Assembly (NCBI RefSeq): GCF_024710845.1
Contig: NZ_JANJTZ010000002.1
Span: forward strand, 176,292 to 240,291
DNA from: Mesorhizobium sp.
Lineage (GTDB): Bacteria; Pseudomonadota; Alphaproteobacteria; Rhizobiales; Rhizobiaceae
Reading direction: 5' to 3'
Length of the DNA stretch: 64,000 bases
The notes beneath the pieces were generated by a model. That model ran no database searches. It saw only the letters and a program-made list of their open reading frames with translations, and was not told the origin of the DNA. Numbering within the stretch: position 1 is the first letter of the stretch; every line of letters begins with the position of its first letter. The position numbers and the translations under genes were made by a program. Positions 34,593 through 43,921 of this stretch are shown piece by piece.

Positions 34593-37500
34593 ATGGATAA
34601 CCGCTTCGATACCTATCTGAAGGCACTTGCGGGCAACTACCGCGACGGCGGCACGGAACATACCGGGCGGACCGCACTCGAAAACCTCCTGAACAGATTT
34701 GCGGGCGACGCCATGGCGCCGGGCACGACGGTCCAGCACGAGCCTCAGCGCGAGACCGACAAGGGCGCGCCGGATTTCAAGGTAAAGCGGCAGGGCATGA
34801 TCCTCGGCTATGTCGAGGTCAAGGAAATCGGCGCCAATCTCGACAAGGTGCTGAAGTCGCCGCAGATCGAAAAATACCGGACGCTCTCGGACAACATCGT
34901 CGTCACCGACTACCTGCAATTCATCCGCATCGACGGCGCGGGCAAGGTGGCTGATCGCCAGTCGCTGGCATTTCCGAGCGATCTCGAAGGCCGCGCGATC
35001 CATGTCAATGCGGACAAGGCCGAAGCAGTCGCCAAGCTTTTGTCGGCGTTTTTCTCCTCGCCGCCGCAAGGGCTGGCGAAGGCCGAGCGGCTGGCCGTGT
35101 CGCTGGCGACGCGCTCGAAACTGCTGCGGGACTATCTGACGGAGGAACTGACGCGCCAGACTAAGGTGCACAAGGAAGGCCGGCTGCACGGGCTCTATGA
35201 CGTGTTTCGCGAGCAGGTCTTTCACGAGCTGACTGTAACGGAGTTTGCCGACGCCTTCGCGCAGATGCTGGCCTATGGCCTGTTCCTGGCCAAGCTGAAC
35301 GCCAAGGACGATGATATCGTCACGCTCGACAATGTGCGCCGGTTCATTCCCGGCTCGTTCCGTCTGATCCGCGAACTGGTCCGTTTCCTGGAGGAGATGC
35401 AGGAGGCGGAGTACGACGAGGCGAAATGGGTGATCGACGAGATCCTGTCGATCGTCAACGGTCTCGCCATCGCGAGCATCCGCGAGGATCTGTCGTTCCG
35501 CCAGCGCAAGGCGGTCAGCCGCAACGTGCGCGCCGGAGAAGAGGAAGAGCACCGGCTCTTCGAACGCGACCCGTTCATCTATTTCTACGAGGATTTCCTG
35601 AAAGCCTACGATAAGGAAACCCGCAAGGCGCGCGGCGTCTACTACACGCCGCCGCCGGTAGTAAACTTCATCGTCCGCGCGGTGGACGATATCCTGAAAG
35701 ACACGTTCAAGATTGCCGACGGGCTGGCCGACCACAGGAAGGTAACAGTGCTCGATTTCGCGGCGGGCACCGGCACGTTCCTGCTGGAAGTCATGCAGCG
35801 CATCTTCGACAATATCGGCGGGCCGGAGGCCGGCAAGGCCGATTCAGTGGTGCGCGAGCACATGCTGAAGAACCTCTACGGCTTCGAGTATCTGATCGCC
35901 CCCTACACGATCGCCCATCTGAAGCTGTCACAATATCTCAAGGACAAGGGCCACCCGCTCGCCGACGACGAGCGGCTGCAGGTGTTTCTGACCAACACGC
36001 TGGAACCTGTCGCCCCGCAGAAGAACGCTTTTCTGCCCGGGCTTTCGGCTGAGGTGGCGGAGGCGCAGAAGGTCAAGGAGAAGCCGATCCTCGTCATTCT
36101 CGGCAATCCGCCCTATTCGGGACACTCGAAGAACAAGGGGAAATGGATCACGTCTTCTATCGCTGAATATCGAAAGGGATTTCCGGAACTATCGAAGCCC
36201 GCACAAGGCAAGTGGCTTCAGGACGACTATGTCAAATTCATCCGCTTCGCGCAGATGAAGATGGATGGAGGCACCTATGAGGTGACAGACGAGAATGGTC
36301 AGTTGCAGACCGCAGTCCTGGAGGGTGTAGACCAGGGCGTCGTCGGTATTATCAGCAACCATTCATGGCTGGACAACCCGACATTCAAGGGCATGCGCAA
36401 GTCGTTGATGGGAACATTTGACCAAATTCACATCCTAGACCTGCATGGTAATGCAAAGAAGAACGAACACGCGTCTGACGGCGGCAAAGACGAAAACGTC
36501 TTTGATATTGAGCAGGGCGTTGCCATCGCCCTGTTTGTTAAAAGACCTGGCCTGGAGAGAGGCGTTTGGCACGGCGATCTCTGGGGAAAACGGTTGGAGA
36601 AATATCAAGCCCTCGCCAACGCGGTCGATCTTTCCAGCATGCCGCACCAATTAGAGCCACACGCACCTGACTGGTTGCTGAGGCCACAGGACAACAACGC
36701 AGCAGTGGCGTACCGCGATCTTTGGTCTATTCCAACAATGTTCTCACCGATAGGTGACCCGGCACCAGGCATTGTCACCACACACGATGAGTTTGCGATT
36801 TCATTCACCGCTGAGGAAGCACACGCGAAAGTGCAAGCGCTGTTGGCCACCAGCGATGAAAGCGAAGCGCGGCGTCTCTTCAGTCTTTGCTCTACAGATC
36901 AGTGGCGCTATCACCGCGCGATGACTGACTTAGTGAATGTCAACCTTGCCCCGCTGCTAACGAAAGTTCTCTATCGCCCTTTTGATATCCGTTGGACTGT
37001 TTGGGACCGAAATGTCGCGGTCCACCGACGAGAGCGTGTGATGAAGCACATGCTAAGCAGAGGTCTCGGCCTTATTTTTGTAAGACAAGTTTCCCATTCG
37101 TCGGAAGCTATATCTGTGTACGCTCATGCCACAGATGCCGTCATAGACAATCGGGTCTTCTTAAGCAGCAGGGGCATCGCGTTTGTAGCGCCCCTTTACT
37201 TAATCGTCGACGACGGTGCGAGCCGTGAAAACCTTTCCCCCGATTTTCGCGCCTTCCTCGACACCCGCTACGACCACCACTACTCGCCCGAGGAAATTCT
37301 CGGATACATCTATGCCGTGCTCCACGCCCCAACCTATCGCTCGCGCTATGCCGATTTCCTCCGTATCGACTTCCCACGCATTCCATTCGTGGGCGAAGCA
37401 GAAGTCTTCGAGCGCTTGTCTGTGCTTGGCTGGGCGCTGGTGCAGGCGCATCTGATGCGTGACCTGCCGAAACGCGGACTGGCCGACTATCACGGCAAGG

Positions 37501-37778
37501 GAACGAACGAGGTCGAGCATGTCCGCTGGTCGGCGGAGGACAGCCGCATCTCGATCAACGCCACGCAAAGCTTCGCGCCCGTGCCGGAGGCGGTCTGGAC
37601 TTTCCACATCGGCGGCTATCAGGTGATCGACAAATACCTGAAGTCGCGCAAGGGCCGAACCCTGTCGCTCGATGAGATCAACCATGTCGGCCGCATCGCC
37701 GACGCGCTCGCCTTCACCATCGACCAGATGGCCAAAATCGACGCGGCTTATGCACAGGCCTTTCCGGACAGGGGATAA
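34593..37778 (+). CDS. Single-chain restriction-modification enzyme (type IIG / type ISP-like)
   Basis: A 1061-residue protein. The N-terminus has an Mrr-like PD-(D/E)xK nuclease candidate: Asp61 in GAPDFKV and Glu75-x-Lys77 in GYVEVKEIG. A helical linker region (about 170-340) follows. The gamma-class N6-adenine methyltransferase has motif X-like RKARGVYYTPPPVVNFIV, motif I VLDFAAGTGTFLLEV near 387-401 and catalytic ILGNPPYSG near 502-510. The C-terminal 500 residues should be the target-recognition part. There is no helicase domain, unlike full type ISP enzymes. Roughly 36.2-37.2 kb is much lower in GC than the rest of the gene, which suggests an exchanged specificity segment. The ATG at 34593 follows GGGGGGG. 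No separate R, M or S genes are nearby. Confidence 0.88.
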   Translation: MDNRFDTYLKALAGNYRDGGTEHTGRTALENLLNRFAGDAMAPGTTVQHEPQRETDKGAPDFKVKRQGMILGYVEVKEIGANLDKVLKSPQIEKYRTLSDNIVVTDYLQFIRIDGAGKVADRQSLAFPSDLEGRAIHVNADKAEAVAKLLSAFFSSPPQGLAKAERLAVSLATRSKLLRDYLTEELTRQTKVHKEGRLHGLYDVFREQVFHELTVTEFADAFAQMLAYGLFLAKLNAKDDDIVTLDNVRRFIPGSFRLIRELVRFLEEMQEAEYDEAKWVIDEILSIVNGLAIASIREDLSFRQRKAVSRNVRAGEEEEHRLFERDPFIYFYEDFLKAYDKETRKARGVYYTPPPVVNFIVRAVDDILKDTFKIADGLADHRKVTVLDFAAGTGTFLLEVMQRIFDNIGGPEAGKADSVVREHMLKNLYGFEYLIAPYTIAHLKLSQYLKDKGHPLADDERLQVFLTNTLEPVAPQKNAFLPGLSAEVAEAQKVKEKPILVILGNPPYSGHSKNKGKWITSSIAEYRKGFPELSKPAQGKWLQDDYVKFIRFAQMKMDGGTYEVTDENGQLQTAVLEGVDQGVVGIISNHSWLDNPTFKGMRKSLMGTFDQIHILDLHGNAKKNEHASDGGKDENVFDIEQGVAIALFVKRPGLERGVWHGDLWGKRLEKYQALANAVDLSSMPHQLEPHAPDWLLRPQDNNAAVAYRDLWSIPTMFSPIGDPAPGIVTTHDEFAISFTAEEAHAKVQALLATSDESEARRLFSLCSTDQWRYHRAMTDLVNVNLAPLLTKVLYRPFDIRWTVWDRNVAVHRRERVMKHMLSRGLGLIFVRQVSHSSEAISVYAHATDAVIDNRVFLSSRGIAFVAPLYLIVDDGASRENLSPDFRAFLDTRYDHHYSPEEILGYIYAVLHAPTYRSRYADFLRIDFPRIPFVGEAEVFERLSVLGWALVQAHLMRDLPKRGLADYHGKGTNEVEHVRWSAEDSRISINATQSFAPVPEAVWTFHIGGYQVIDKYLKSRKGRTLSLDEINHVGRIADALAFTIDQMAKIDAAYAQAFPDRG

Positions 37779-37842
37779 GCCCGGCCCGGCCACTCGCTTC
37801 GGCCATTGTGCTTTGCCATCATTGCGTTGATTCGAGGCGAGA

Positions 37843-38136
37843 ATGGCCAGGCACGACGAACCCGATCTTTTCGGTAACACCGACCCGCAGGGCGACCTGT
37901 TCGGGGCGGCGGAGCCGTCGCAGCCGGCGTGGCAGCCGGACCCCGACAAGGTCCGCCGCCGTCTGGAGCGCATCCTGGCCGAGGCGCGGGCGGCCGACAC
38001 CATGCCGTGGGACTGGTCGCAGCAGAGCCTCTACAAGACCATCTTCCCGCAGATGGCCGGCCTTTTGCCCGACGACGAGGCGGCGCAATACTGCTTCCAG
38101 TTCGAGACTGAGTGGGAACGGCTGAAGGCGGCGTAG
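37843..38136 (+). CDS. Small conserved protein with a possible beta-clamp-binding motif
   Basis: A 97-residue protein. The N-terminal 30 residues look disordered and repeat a DLFG motif: EPDLFG at about 6-11 and QGDLFG at about 16-21. The second matches the sliding-clamp-binding pentapeptide consensus Q-x-(S/D)-L-F. A compact helical domain follows (VRRRLERILAEARAAD, SLYKTIFPQMAGLLPDDEAA, FQFETEWERL). Similar proteins occur in other rhizobia, to my recollection without function. It begins 64 nt after the restriction-modification gene on the same strand but may be independent of it. Confidence 0.75.
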   Translation: MARHDEPDLFGNTDPQGDLFGAAEPSQPAWQPDPDKVRRRLERILAEARAADTMPWDWSQQSLYKTIFPQMAGLLPDDEAAQYCFQFETEWERLKAA

Positions 38137-38159
38137 GCTGGGACTTCCCGCCCAACTAC

Positions 38160-38717
38160 CGCCAGCCTTCGGCTATGGCCTCGGGCGTTCGAACGCTTCG
38201 AAAGTCCACTGGACATTGACGCCGCGGGTCCGGGAGAGGGAGTGGCGCCTTCCCATCCGCGCGCGATCAGTCCGGCAGCCTGTGCAGCAGGCGAGGGATC
38301 GGTTCCGAGGGGGGCCAGCCGTCGACGAAAAGCTGCCAGACGGCGAAGGCCGCGACATGCGATATCAACAGGACGAACAGGATCGAGGCTGACAGCCGTT
38401 TCATTGTGGTGATGCCCGAGGTGCTGAGGTAGCTTGCCGTGGCAGGGCGGGAGCCGCTGCACGCTTTTCCCCGCCAGTTCGAAGCTTTTCGCTAGGCCAC
38501 CGGCACGGCGCAAGCCAGCTTCCTGCCCTCGACCATGGGCTCGGGCGTTCGAACAGCCTGCGGGCCACCGTCCCCAGGGCGGGGCCCGCTGCCTGCGGCA
38601 GCTCGTTCGGCCCTTCGAAAGGTCCACCGGACCTTTCGATCGCCCTTTGGGCGACTGAGCCTCACCGTTCGAAGCCTTTCGTCATGCCACCGGCATGACG
38701 AATTTGCCTTCGGCAAA
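38160..38717. repeat. Hairpin-rich intergenic repeat cluster (RIME/REP-like)
   Basis: The 589 bp from 38137 to 38725 hold repeated palindromic modules. Hairpins with 3-nt loops follow one another: 38588-38602 (GCTGCC arms), 38615-38639 (TCGAAAGGTCC / GGACCTTTCGA, 11-bp arms), 38640-38654 (TCGCCC / GGGCGA), 38680-38700 (CGTCATGCC / GGCATGACG) and 38703-38717 (TTTGCC / GGCAAA). Two direct repeats are visible: 38477-38510 with 38667-38700 (28 of 34 identical, starting GTTCGAAGC) and 38175-38194 with 38535-38554 (19 of 20 identical, containing CTCGGGCGTTCGAAC). A decayed copy of the main hairpin is at 38204-38214. The last hairpins may also terminate maeB. Confidence 0.65.
38267..38404 (-). CDS. 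Possible 45-residue single-span membrane protein
   Basis: ATG at 38404, TGA at 38267. The product begins MKRLSASILFVLLISHVAAF, a credible membrane helix or uncleaved signal, then WQLFVDGWPPSEP and LLHRLP. There is no good Shine-Dalgarno, and the frame sits inside a repeat-rich intergenic region, so it may be chance. Confidence 0.35.
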   Translation of the reverse strand: MKRLSASILFVLLISHVAAFAVWQLFVDGWPPSEPIPRLLHRLPD

Positions 38718-38725
38718 CCATCTTC

Positions 38726-41011
38726 TCACTGCCCCGCGTTATACGCCGCGATCGCGGCCATGTTGACGATGTCGCTGTCCTTGGCGGAGAGTCCCACGAT
38801 CTGCACCGGCTTGTTCAAGCCCACCAGCATCGGGCCGATGACGGTGCAGCCGCCGAGTTCCTGCAGCATCTTGGTCGAGATCGAGGCGGAGTGGAAGGCG
38901 GGCATGACCAGAACGTTGGCGGCGCCGGAGAGGCGGCAGAACGGGTAGCGCTGCTGCATCAGGCGGTGGTCGAGCGCGACGTCGGCGGCCATTTCGCCGT
39001 CATATTCGAAATCGACTCGGCGCTTGTCGAGGATCTTGACCGCCTCCTGGACGCGCTCGGAGCGCTCGCCGGCCGGGTGGCCGAAGGTGGAGTAGGCGAG
39101 CATCGCCACGCGCGGCTCGTAGCCCATGCGCCGCGCGAAGCCCGCGGTCTCCTCGGCGATGTCGGCAAGCTCCTCGGCATTGGGCATGTCGTGCACGGCG
39201 GTGTCGGCGACGATGACCGTGCGGCCGCGGCAGAGCGCGAGCGACACGCCGACGACGCAGTGGCCGGGTTTGGCGTCGATGACGCGGCGCACGTCTTCGA
39301 GCGCGGTCGAGTAGTTGCGGGTGACGCCGGTGACCATCGCGTCGGCGTCGCCGAGCGACACCATGCAGGCGGCGAAATGGTTGCGGTCGTTGTTGATCAG
39401 CCGCTGGCAGTCGCGCAGCAGGAAGCCCTGGCGCTGCATCTTCTCGTACAAATGGTCGGCATAGATGGCGTTGCGGCGCGACAGGCGGGCATTGATGATC
39501 TCGATGCCCTGCTTGTTGAGGTCGATGCCGGATTGCCGGGCGTTCTCCTTGATGACGTCGTCGCGGCCGACGAGGATGGCGGTGCCGAGCTTCTGGTTCA
39601 CGTAGGAGACGGCGGCGCGCATCACCTGCTCCTCCTCGCCCTCGGCGAAGACGGTGCGCTTGGGCTGGCGGCGCACGCGGTCGTAGATGCGCTGGAGGGT
39701 GGAGGCGATCGGGTCGCGGCGGGCGGAGAGCTCCTGCGCATAGCGCTCGAGATCGAGGATCGGCTTGCCGGCGACGCCCGAATCCATCGCCGCCTTGGCC
39801 ACCGCGACGGGGATGGCGGAGATGAGGCGCGGGTCGAAGGGGACGGGGATGATATATTGCGGGCCGAATTTCGGCCGGTTGCCCTGGTAGGCGGCGGCGA
39901 CGTCGTCGGGCACGTCCTGGCGGGCAAGTGCGGCGATGGCATGGGCGGCGGCGATCTTCATCGGCTCGTTGATGGTGGTGGCGCGGACATCGAGCGCGCC
40001 GCGGAAGATGTAGGGGAAGCCGAGCACGTTGTTGACCTGGTTCGGATAGTCCGAGCGGCCGGTCGCCATGATCGCGTCGGTGCGGATCTCGGCGACTTCC
40101 TCGGGCGTGATCTCGGGGTCCGGGTTGGCCATGGCGAAGATGATCGGGTTCTTGGCCATCGACTTGATCATCGCCGGCGTCAGTGCGCCCTTGGCGGAAA
40201 GACCGAGCACGATGTCGGCGCCGTCCATCGCGTCGGCCAGCGTGCGCGCCTCGGTCTTGGCGGCATGCGCCGACTTCCACTGGTTCATGCCCTCCGTGCG
40301 GCCCTGGTACACGACGCCCTTGGTGTCGCAGAGGATGACGTTGTCCGGGGTGAAGCCCATCGACTTGATCAGCTCGATGCAGGCGATGCCGGCCGAGCCC
40401 GCGCCGTTGCAGACGAGCTTCGCCGTCTTCATGTCGCGGCCGGTGACTTCGAGCGCGTTGATCAGGCCGGCCGCCGCGATGATGGCGGTGCCGTGCTGAT
40501 CGTCGTGGAAGACGGGGATGTTCATCAGCTCGCGCAGGCGCTGCTCGATGATGAAGCACTCCGGCGCCTTGATGTCCTCGAGATTGATGCCGCCGAAGGA
40601 GGGGCCGAGCAGCTTGACGCAGTTGATGAACTCGTCGGCGTCCTCGGTGTCGACCTCGAGATCGATGCTGTCGACGTCGGCGAAGCGCTTGAACAGCACC
40701 GCCTTGCCTTCCATCACCGGCTTGGCGGCGAGCGCGCCGAGATTGCCGAGGCCGAGGATCGCGGTGCCGTTGGTGATGACGGCCACCATGTTGCCGCGCG
40801 TCGTGTAGTCGTAGGCGCGCGACGGATCCTCGGCGATGGCCTTCACCGGCACTGCGACGCCGGGCGAATAGGCGAGCGACAGGTCGCGCTGCGTCGCCAT
40901 CGGCTTGGTGGGCGAAATCTCCAGCTTGCCGGGCCGGCCCATGGAGTGGAAGTCGAGCGCTTCCTGCGCGGACACCTGCGGTCCGTTCTCGTTCCTGTCC
41001 CTCGGTGCCAT
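38726..41011 (-). CDS. maeB: NADP-dependent malic enzyme with phosphotransacetylase-like domain
   Basis: A 761-residue chimeric malic enzyme of the usual rhizobial length. The N-terminal 430 residues are the malic-enzyme part: TQRDLSLAYSPGVAVPVKAI, GLGNLGALAAKPVMEGKAVL, FHDDQHGTAII and the NADP-binding VCNGAGSAGIAC. The C-terminal 320 residues resemble phosphate acetyltransferase (GDADAMVTGVTRNY, VIVADTAVHDMP, FCRLSGAANVLVMPAF) and usually serve regulation or oligomerisation rather than catalysis. It converts malate to pyruvate with NADPH production. AGGA is about 7 nt before the ATG at 41011. It is divergent from mutS across 110 bp. Confidence 0.96.
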   Translation of the reverse strand: MAPRDRNENGPQVSAQEALDFHSMGRPGKLEISPTKPMATQRDLSLAYSPGVAVPVKAIAEDPSRAYDYTTRGNMVAVITNGTAILGLGNLGALAAKPVMEGKAVLFKRFADVDSIDLEVDTEDADEFINCVKLLGPSFGGINLEDIKAPECFIIEQRLRELMNIPVFHDDQHGTAIIAAAGLINALEVTGRDMKTAKLVCNGAGSAGIACIELIKSMGFTPDNVILCDTKGVVYQGRTEGMNQWKSAHAAKTEARTLADAMDGADIVLGLSAKGALTPAMIKSMAKNPIIFAMANPDPEITPEEVAEIRTDAIMATGRSDYPNQVNNVLGFPYIFRGALDVRATTINEPMKIAAAHAIAALARQDVPDDVAAAYQGNRPKFGPQYIIPVPFDPRLISAIPVAVAKAAMDSGVAGKPILDLERYAQELSARRDPIASTLQRIYDRVRRQPKRTVFAEGEEEQVMRAAVSYVNQKLGTAILVGRDDVIKENARQSGIDLNKQGIEIINARLSRRNAIYADHLYEKMQRQGFLLRDCQRLINNDRNHFAACMVSLGDADAMVTGVTRNYSTALEDVRRVIDAKPGHCVVGVSLALCRGRTVIVADTAVHDMPNAEELADIAEETAGFARRMGYEPRVAMLAYSTFGHPAGERSERVQEAVKILDKRRVDFEYDGEMAADVALDHRLMQQRYPFCRLSGAANVLVMPAFHSASISTKMLQELGGCTVIGPMLVGLNKPVQIVGLSAKDSDIVNMAAIAAYNAGQ

Positions 41012-41121
41012 GCGTGTTCCTGCCCTGAAGTCGTTTCTTTTTGTGGAGCGTTCGGGATTAAGGCTACACTTCGCCTTCGTAAAGCGACAAGCAGGGGCGC
41101 AGAGAGAATTTCGCCAGGCCG

Positions 41122-43863
41122 ATGAACCAGCCCTACGCGCCGCCGTCCGACACGACGCCCGTCCCGGGAGACGGCGCGATGCTGTCGGCCGCGGGCGCGA
41201 CCCCAATGATCGAGCAGTTCATCGAGATCAAGGCGGCGAACCCGGACTCGATCCTGTTCTACCGCATGGGCGACTTCTACGAGATGTTCTTCGCCGACGC
41301 GGAGGTGGCGTCCCGCGCGCTCGGCATCACGCTGACCAAGCGCGGCAAGCATGGCGGCGAGGACATCCCGATGTGCGGCGTGCCGGTGCACGCGGCCGAC
41401 GACTACCTGCAGAAGCTGATCGGCCTCGGCCACCGGGTCGCGGTGTGCGAACAGGTGGAGGACCCGGCCGAGGCGAAGAAGCGCGGCTCGAAGTCGGTGG
41501 TGAAGCGCGACGTGGTGCGGCTGGTGACGCCCGGCACGATCACCGAGGAAAAGCTGCTCGACCCGGGCGAGGCGAGCTACCTGATGGCGCTGGGGCGCGT
41601 GAGGGGCGACGAGGCGCGGCTCGCGCTCGCCTGGATCGACATATCGACCGGCGACTTTCGCGTGGCGGAGACGGCGCCCGACCGGTTGCTCGCCGACATA
41701 TTGCGCGTCGACCCGCGCGAGCTGATCATGGCCGACCCGGTGTTCCACGATCCGGCGCTGAGACCGGTGCTCGACGTCGTCGGGCGGCGCGCGAACCCGC
41801 AGCCGCCGAGCCTGTTCGACACCTCAACGGCGGAGACGCGCGTGGCGCGCTATTTCGGCGTGGCGACGCTGGACGGATTCGGCAGGTTCTCGCGCCCAGA
41901 ACTGTCGGCGATCGCGGGCGCAATCGCCTATGTCGAGAAGACGCAGAAGGCCGAGCGGCCGCCGCTGTCGCGACCCGCGCGCGAGGAGGCTGGCTCGGCG
42001 CTGTTCATCGACGCGGCGACGCGGGCCAATCTCGAACTGCTGCGCACCCTGTCTGGGAGCCGCGACGGCAGCCTGGTGAAGGCGGTCGACCGCACTGTGA
42101 CCGGCGGCGGCGCGCGGCTCCTGGCCGAGCGGATCATGTCGCCGCTGACCGACCCGGACCAGATCAACGCGCGGCTGGACTCGGTCTCGTTCTTCCGTGC
42201 CGAGCCGCGGGTCTGCGAAGCGGTGCGGGCCGCGCTGAAACGCGCGCCCGACATGCCGCGCGCGCTGTCGCGGCTGGCGCTGAACCGCGGCGGACCGCGC
42301 GACATGGGCGCGCTGGCGGCGGGGCTGACGGCGGCGCGCGAGATCGCGGCGCTGTTCGAGGGCAAGCCGCTGCCGCACGAAATCGCGGCCGCGGTCGAGG
42401 CGACCAAGGCCCTGCCGGCGTTCCTCGGCGACCATCTCGACCGCGCGCTGCAGGATGAACTGCCGCTGCTCAAGCGCGACGGCAGCTTCGTGCGGGCGGG
42501 CTATGACGGCGAGCTGGACGAGATGCGGGCGCTGCGCGACCAGTCGCGGCGGGTGATCGCCGGCATGGAGCGCGACCTGATCGAGGAGACGGGCATCCGC
42601 TCGCTGAAGATCCGGCACAACAACGTGCTCGGCTACTACATCGAGGTGACGGCGAACCATTCCGAGATCATGGCGGGATCGGACGCGGCCAAGGCCCGCT
42701 TCATCCACCGCCAGACCATGGCGAGCGCCATGCGCTTCACCACGACGGAACTGGCGGGACTAGAGACGAAGATCGCCAACGCCGCCGACCGGGCGCTGAC
42801 GATCGAACTCGGCGTGTTCGACCGGCTGCTGGCCGAGATCGTCAGTCACGCGGACGCGATCCGCGCCGGGGCCGAGGCGCTGGCGGTGCTGGACGTCTCG
42901 CATTCGCTCGCAGCACTAGCCGAAAGCGAGGACTATTGCCGGCCGCTGGTCGACGGCACGCTCGCCTTCCGCATCGAGGGGGGCCGCCACCCGGTGGTCG
43001 AGCAGGCGCTGCGGCGCCAGGCGGGCGATCCGTTCGTGGCGAATGACGCCGACCTCTCGCCGCAGGGCAACGACCGCCACGGCGCGATCTGGCTTTTGAC
43101 CGGGCCGAACATGGGCGGCAAGTCGACGTTTTTGCGCCAGAACGCGCTGATCGCGATCCTGGCGCAGGCGGGCTCCTTCGTGCCGGCGAAGAGCGCCCAT
43201 ATCGGCGTGGTCGACCGGCTGTTCTCGCGCGTCGGCGCCTCCGACGACCTGGCGCGCGGCCGCTCGACCTTCATGGTCGAGATGGTGGAGACGTCCGCCA
43301 TCCTCAACCAGGCCGGTGAGCGCGCGCTGGTGATCCTCGACGAGATCGGCCGCGGGACGGCGACCTATGACGGGTTGTCGATCGCGTGGGCGGCAGTGGA
43401 ATATCTGCACGAGAAGAACCGCTGCCGGGCGATCTTCGCCACCCATTTCCACGAGCTGACCGTGCTTGCCGGCAAGCTGCCGCGCCTGCACAACGTGACG
43501 ATGCGGGTGAAGGAGTGGGAGGGCGACGTGGTCTTCCTGCACGAGGTGGGCAAGGGTGCGGCCGACCGTTCCTACGGCGTCCAGGTTGCCCGTCTGGCGG
43601 GGCTGCCCGACGCGGTGGTCGAGCGCGCGCGCGAAGTGCTCTCCGAACTCGAAGCCGGCGAAACGTCCGGCAAGGCCTCTAGGCTGGCGGATGACCTGCC
43701 GCTGTTCAGCGCCGCGGTCCGGCGCGAGCCGGCGCCGAGAGCGTCGAGACAGGACGACGCGGCACGCCCTCTGGTCGACGCGCTCGCCGCGCTGCATCCG
43801 GACGAGATGACGCCGAAGGAGGCCCTCGAAGCGGTCTATCGGCTCAAGGGATTAATCCCGTAA
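41122..43863 (+). CDS. mutS: DNA mismatch repair protein MutS
   Basis: A 913-residue MutS. Mismatch recognition Phe-x-Glu is in [10 protein letters not shown] (Phe52, Glu54). The ATPase has Walker [15 protein letters not shown] near 659, Walker [17 protein letters not shown] near 736 and the signature His in [15 protein letters not shown] near the C-terminus resembles the sliding-clamp-binding motif found there in other MutS proteins. There is a 20-residue N-terminal extension before the conserved [10 protein letters not shown]. maeB is divergent, and glnD, often near mutS in rhizobia, lies about 7 kb downstream. Confidence 0.97.
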   Translation: MNQPYAPPSDTTPVPGDGAMLSAAGATPMIEQFIEIKAANPDSILFYRMGDFYEMFFADAEVASRALGITLTKRGKHGGEDIPMCGVPVHAADDYLQKLIGLGHRVAVCEQVEDPAEAKKRGSKSVVKRDVVRLVTPGTITEEKLLDPGEASYLMALGRVRGDEARLALAWIDISTGDFRVAETAPDRLLADILRVDPRELIMADPVFHDPALRPVLDVVGRRANPQPPSLFDTSTAETRVARYFGVATLDGFGRFSRPELSAIAGAIAYVEKTQKAERPPLSRPAREEAGSALFIDAATRANLELLRTLSGSRDGSLVKAVDRTVTGGGARLLAERIMSPLTDPDQINARLDSVSFFRAEPRVCEAVRAALKRAPDMPRALSRLALNRGGPRDMGALAAGLTAAREIAALFEGKPLPHEIAAAVEATKALPAFLGDHLDRALQDELPLLKRDGSFVRAGYDGELDEMRALRDQSRRVIAGMERDLIEETGIRSLKIRHNNVLGYYIEVTANHSEIMAGSDAAKARFIHRQTMASAMRFTTTELAGLETKIANAADRALTIELGVFDRLLAEIVSHADAIRAGAEALAVLDVSHSLAALAESEDYCRPLVDGTLAFRIEGGRHPVVEQALRRQAGDPFVANDADLSPQGNDRHGAIWLLTGPNMGGKSTFLRQNALIAILAQAGSFVPAKSAHIGVVDRLFSRVGASDDLARGRSTFMVEMVETSAILNQAGERALVILDEIGRGTATYDGLSIAWAAVEYLHEKNRCRAIFATHFHELTVLAGKLPRLHNVTMRVKEWEGDVVFLHEVGKGAADRSYGVQVARLAGLPDAVVERAREVLSELEAGETSGKASRLADDLPLFSAAVRREPAPRASRQDDAARPLVDALAALHPDEMTPKEALEAVYRLKGLIP

Positions 43864-43921
43864 CAGCATCATCCTGGTCCAGGCGCTGACCTGCAATCTG
43901 CACACGAAAGGCGTTTCCGCA

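Noticed and set aside
38726..41011. Possible acetate-activation role of the C-terminal domain of the malic enzyme
   Set aside because: The phosphotransacetylase-like tail is standard in this malic-enzyme class and generally not an active transacetylase; nothing unusual here.
38891..41125. 740-codon frame antisense to maeB and similar long antisense frames over typA, sppA and mviN-type genes
   Set aside because: Composition is low-complexity Arg/Asp/Val/Gly typical of shadow frames, and the sense strand encodes clear enzymes.
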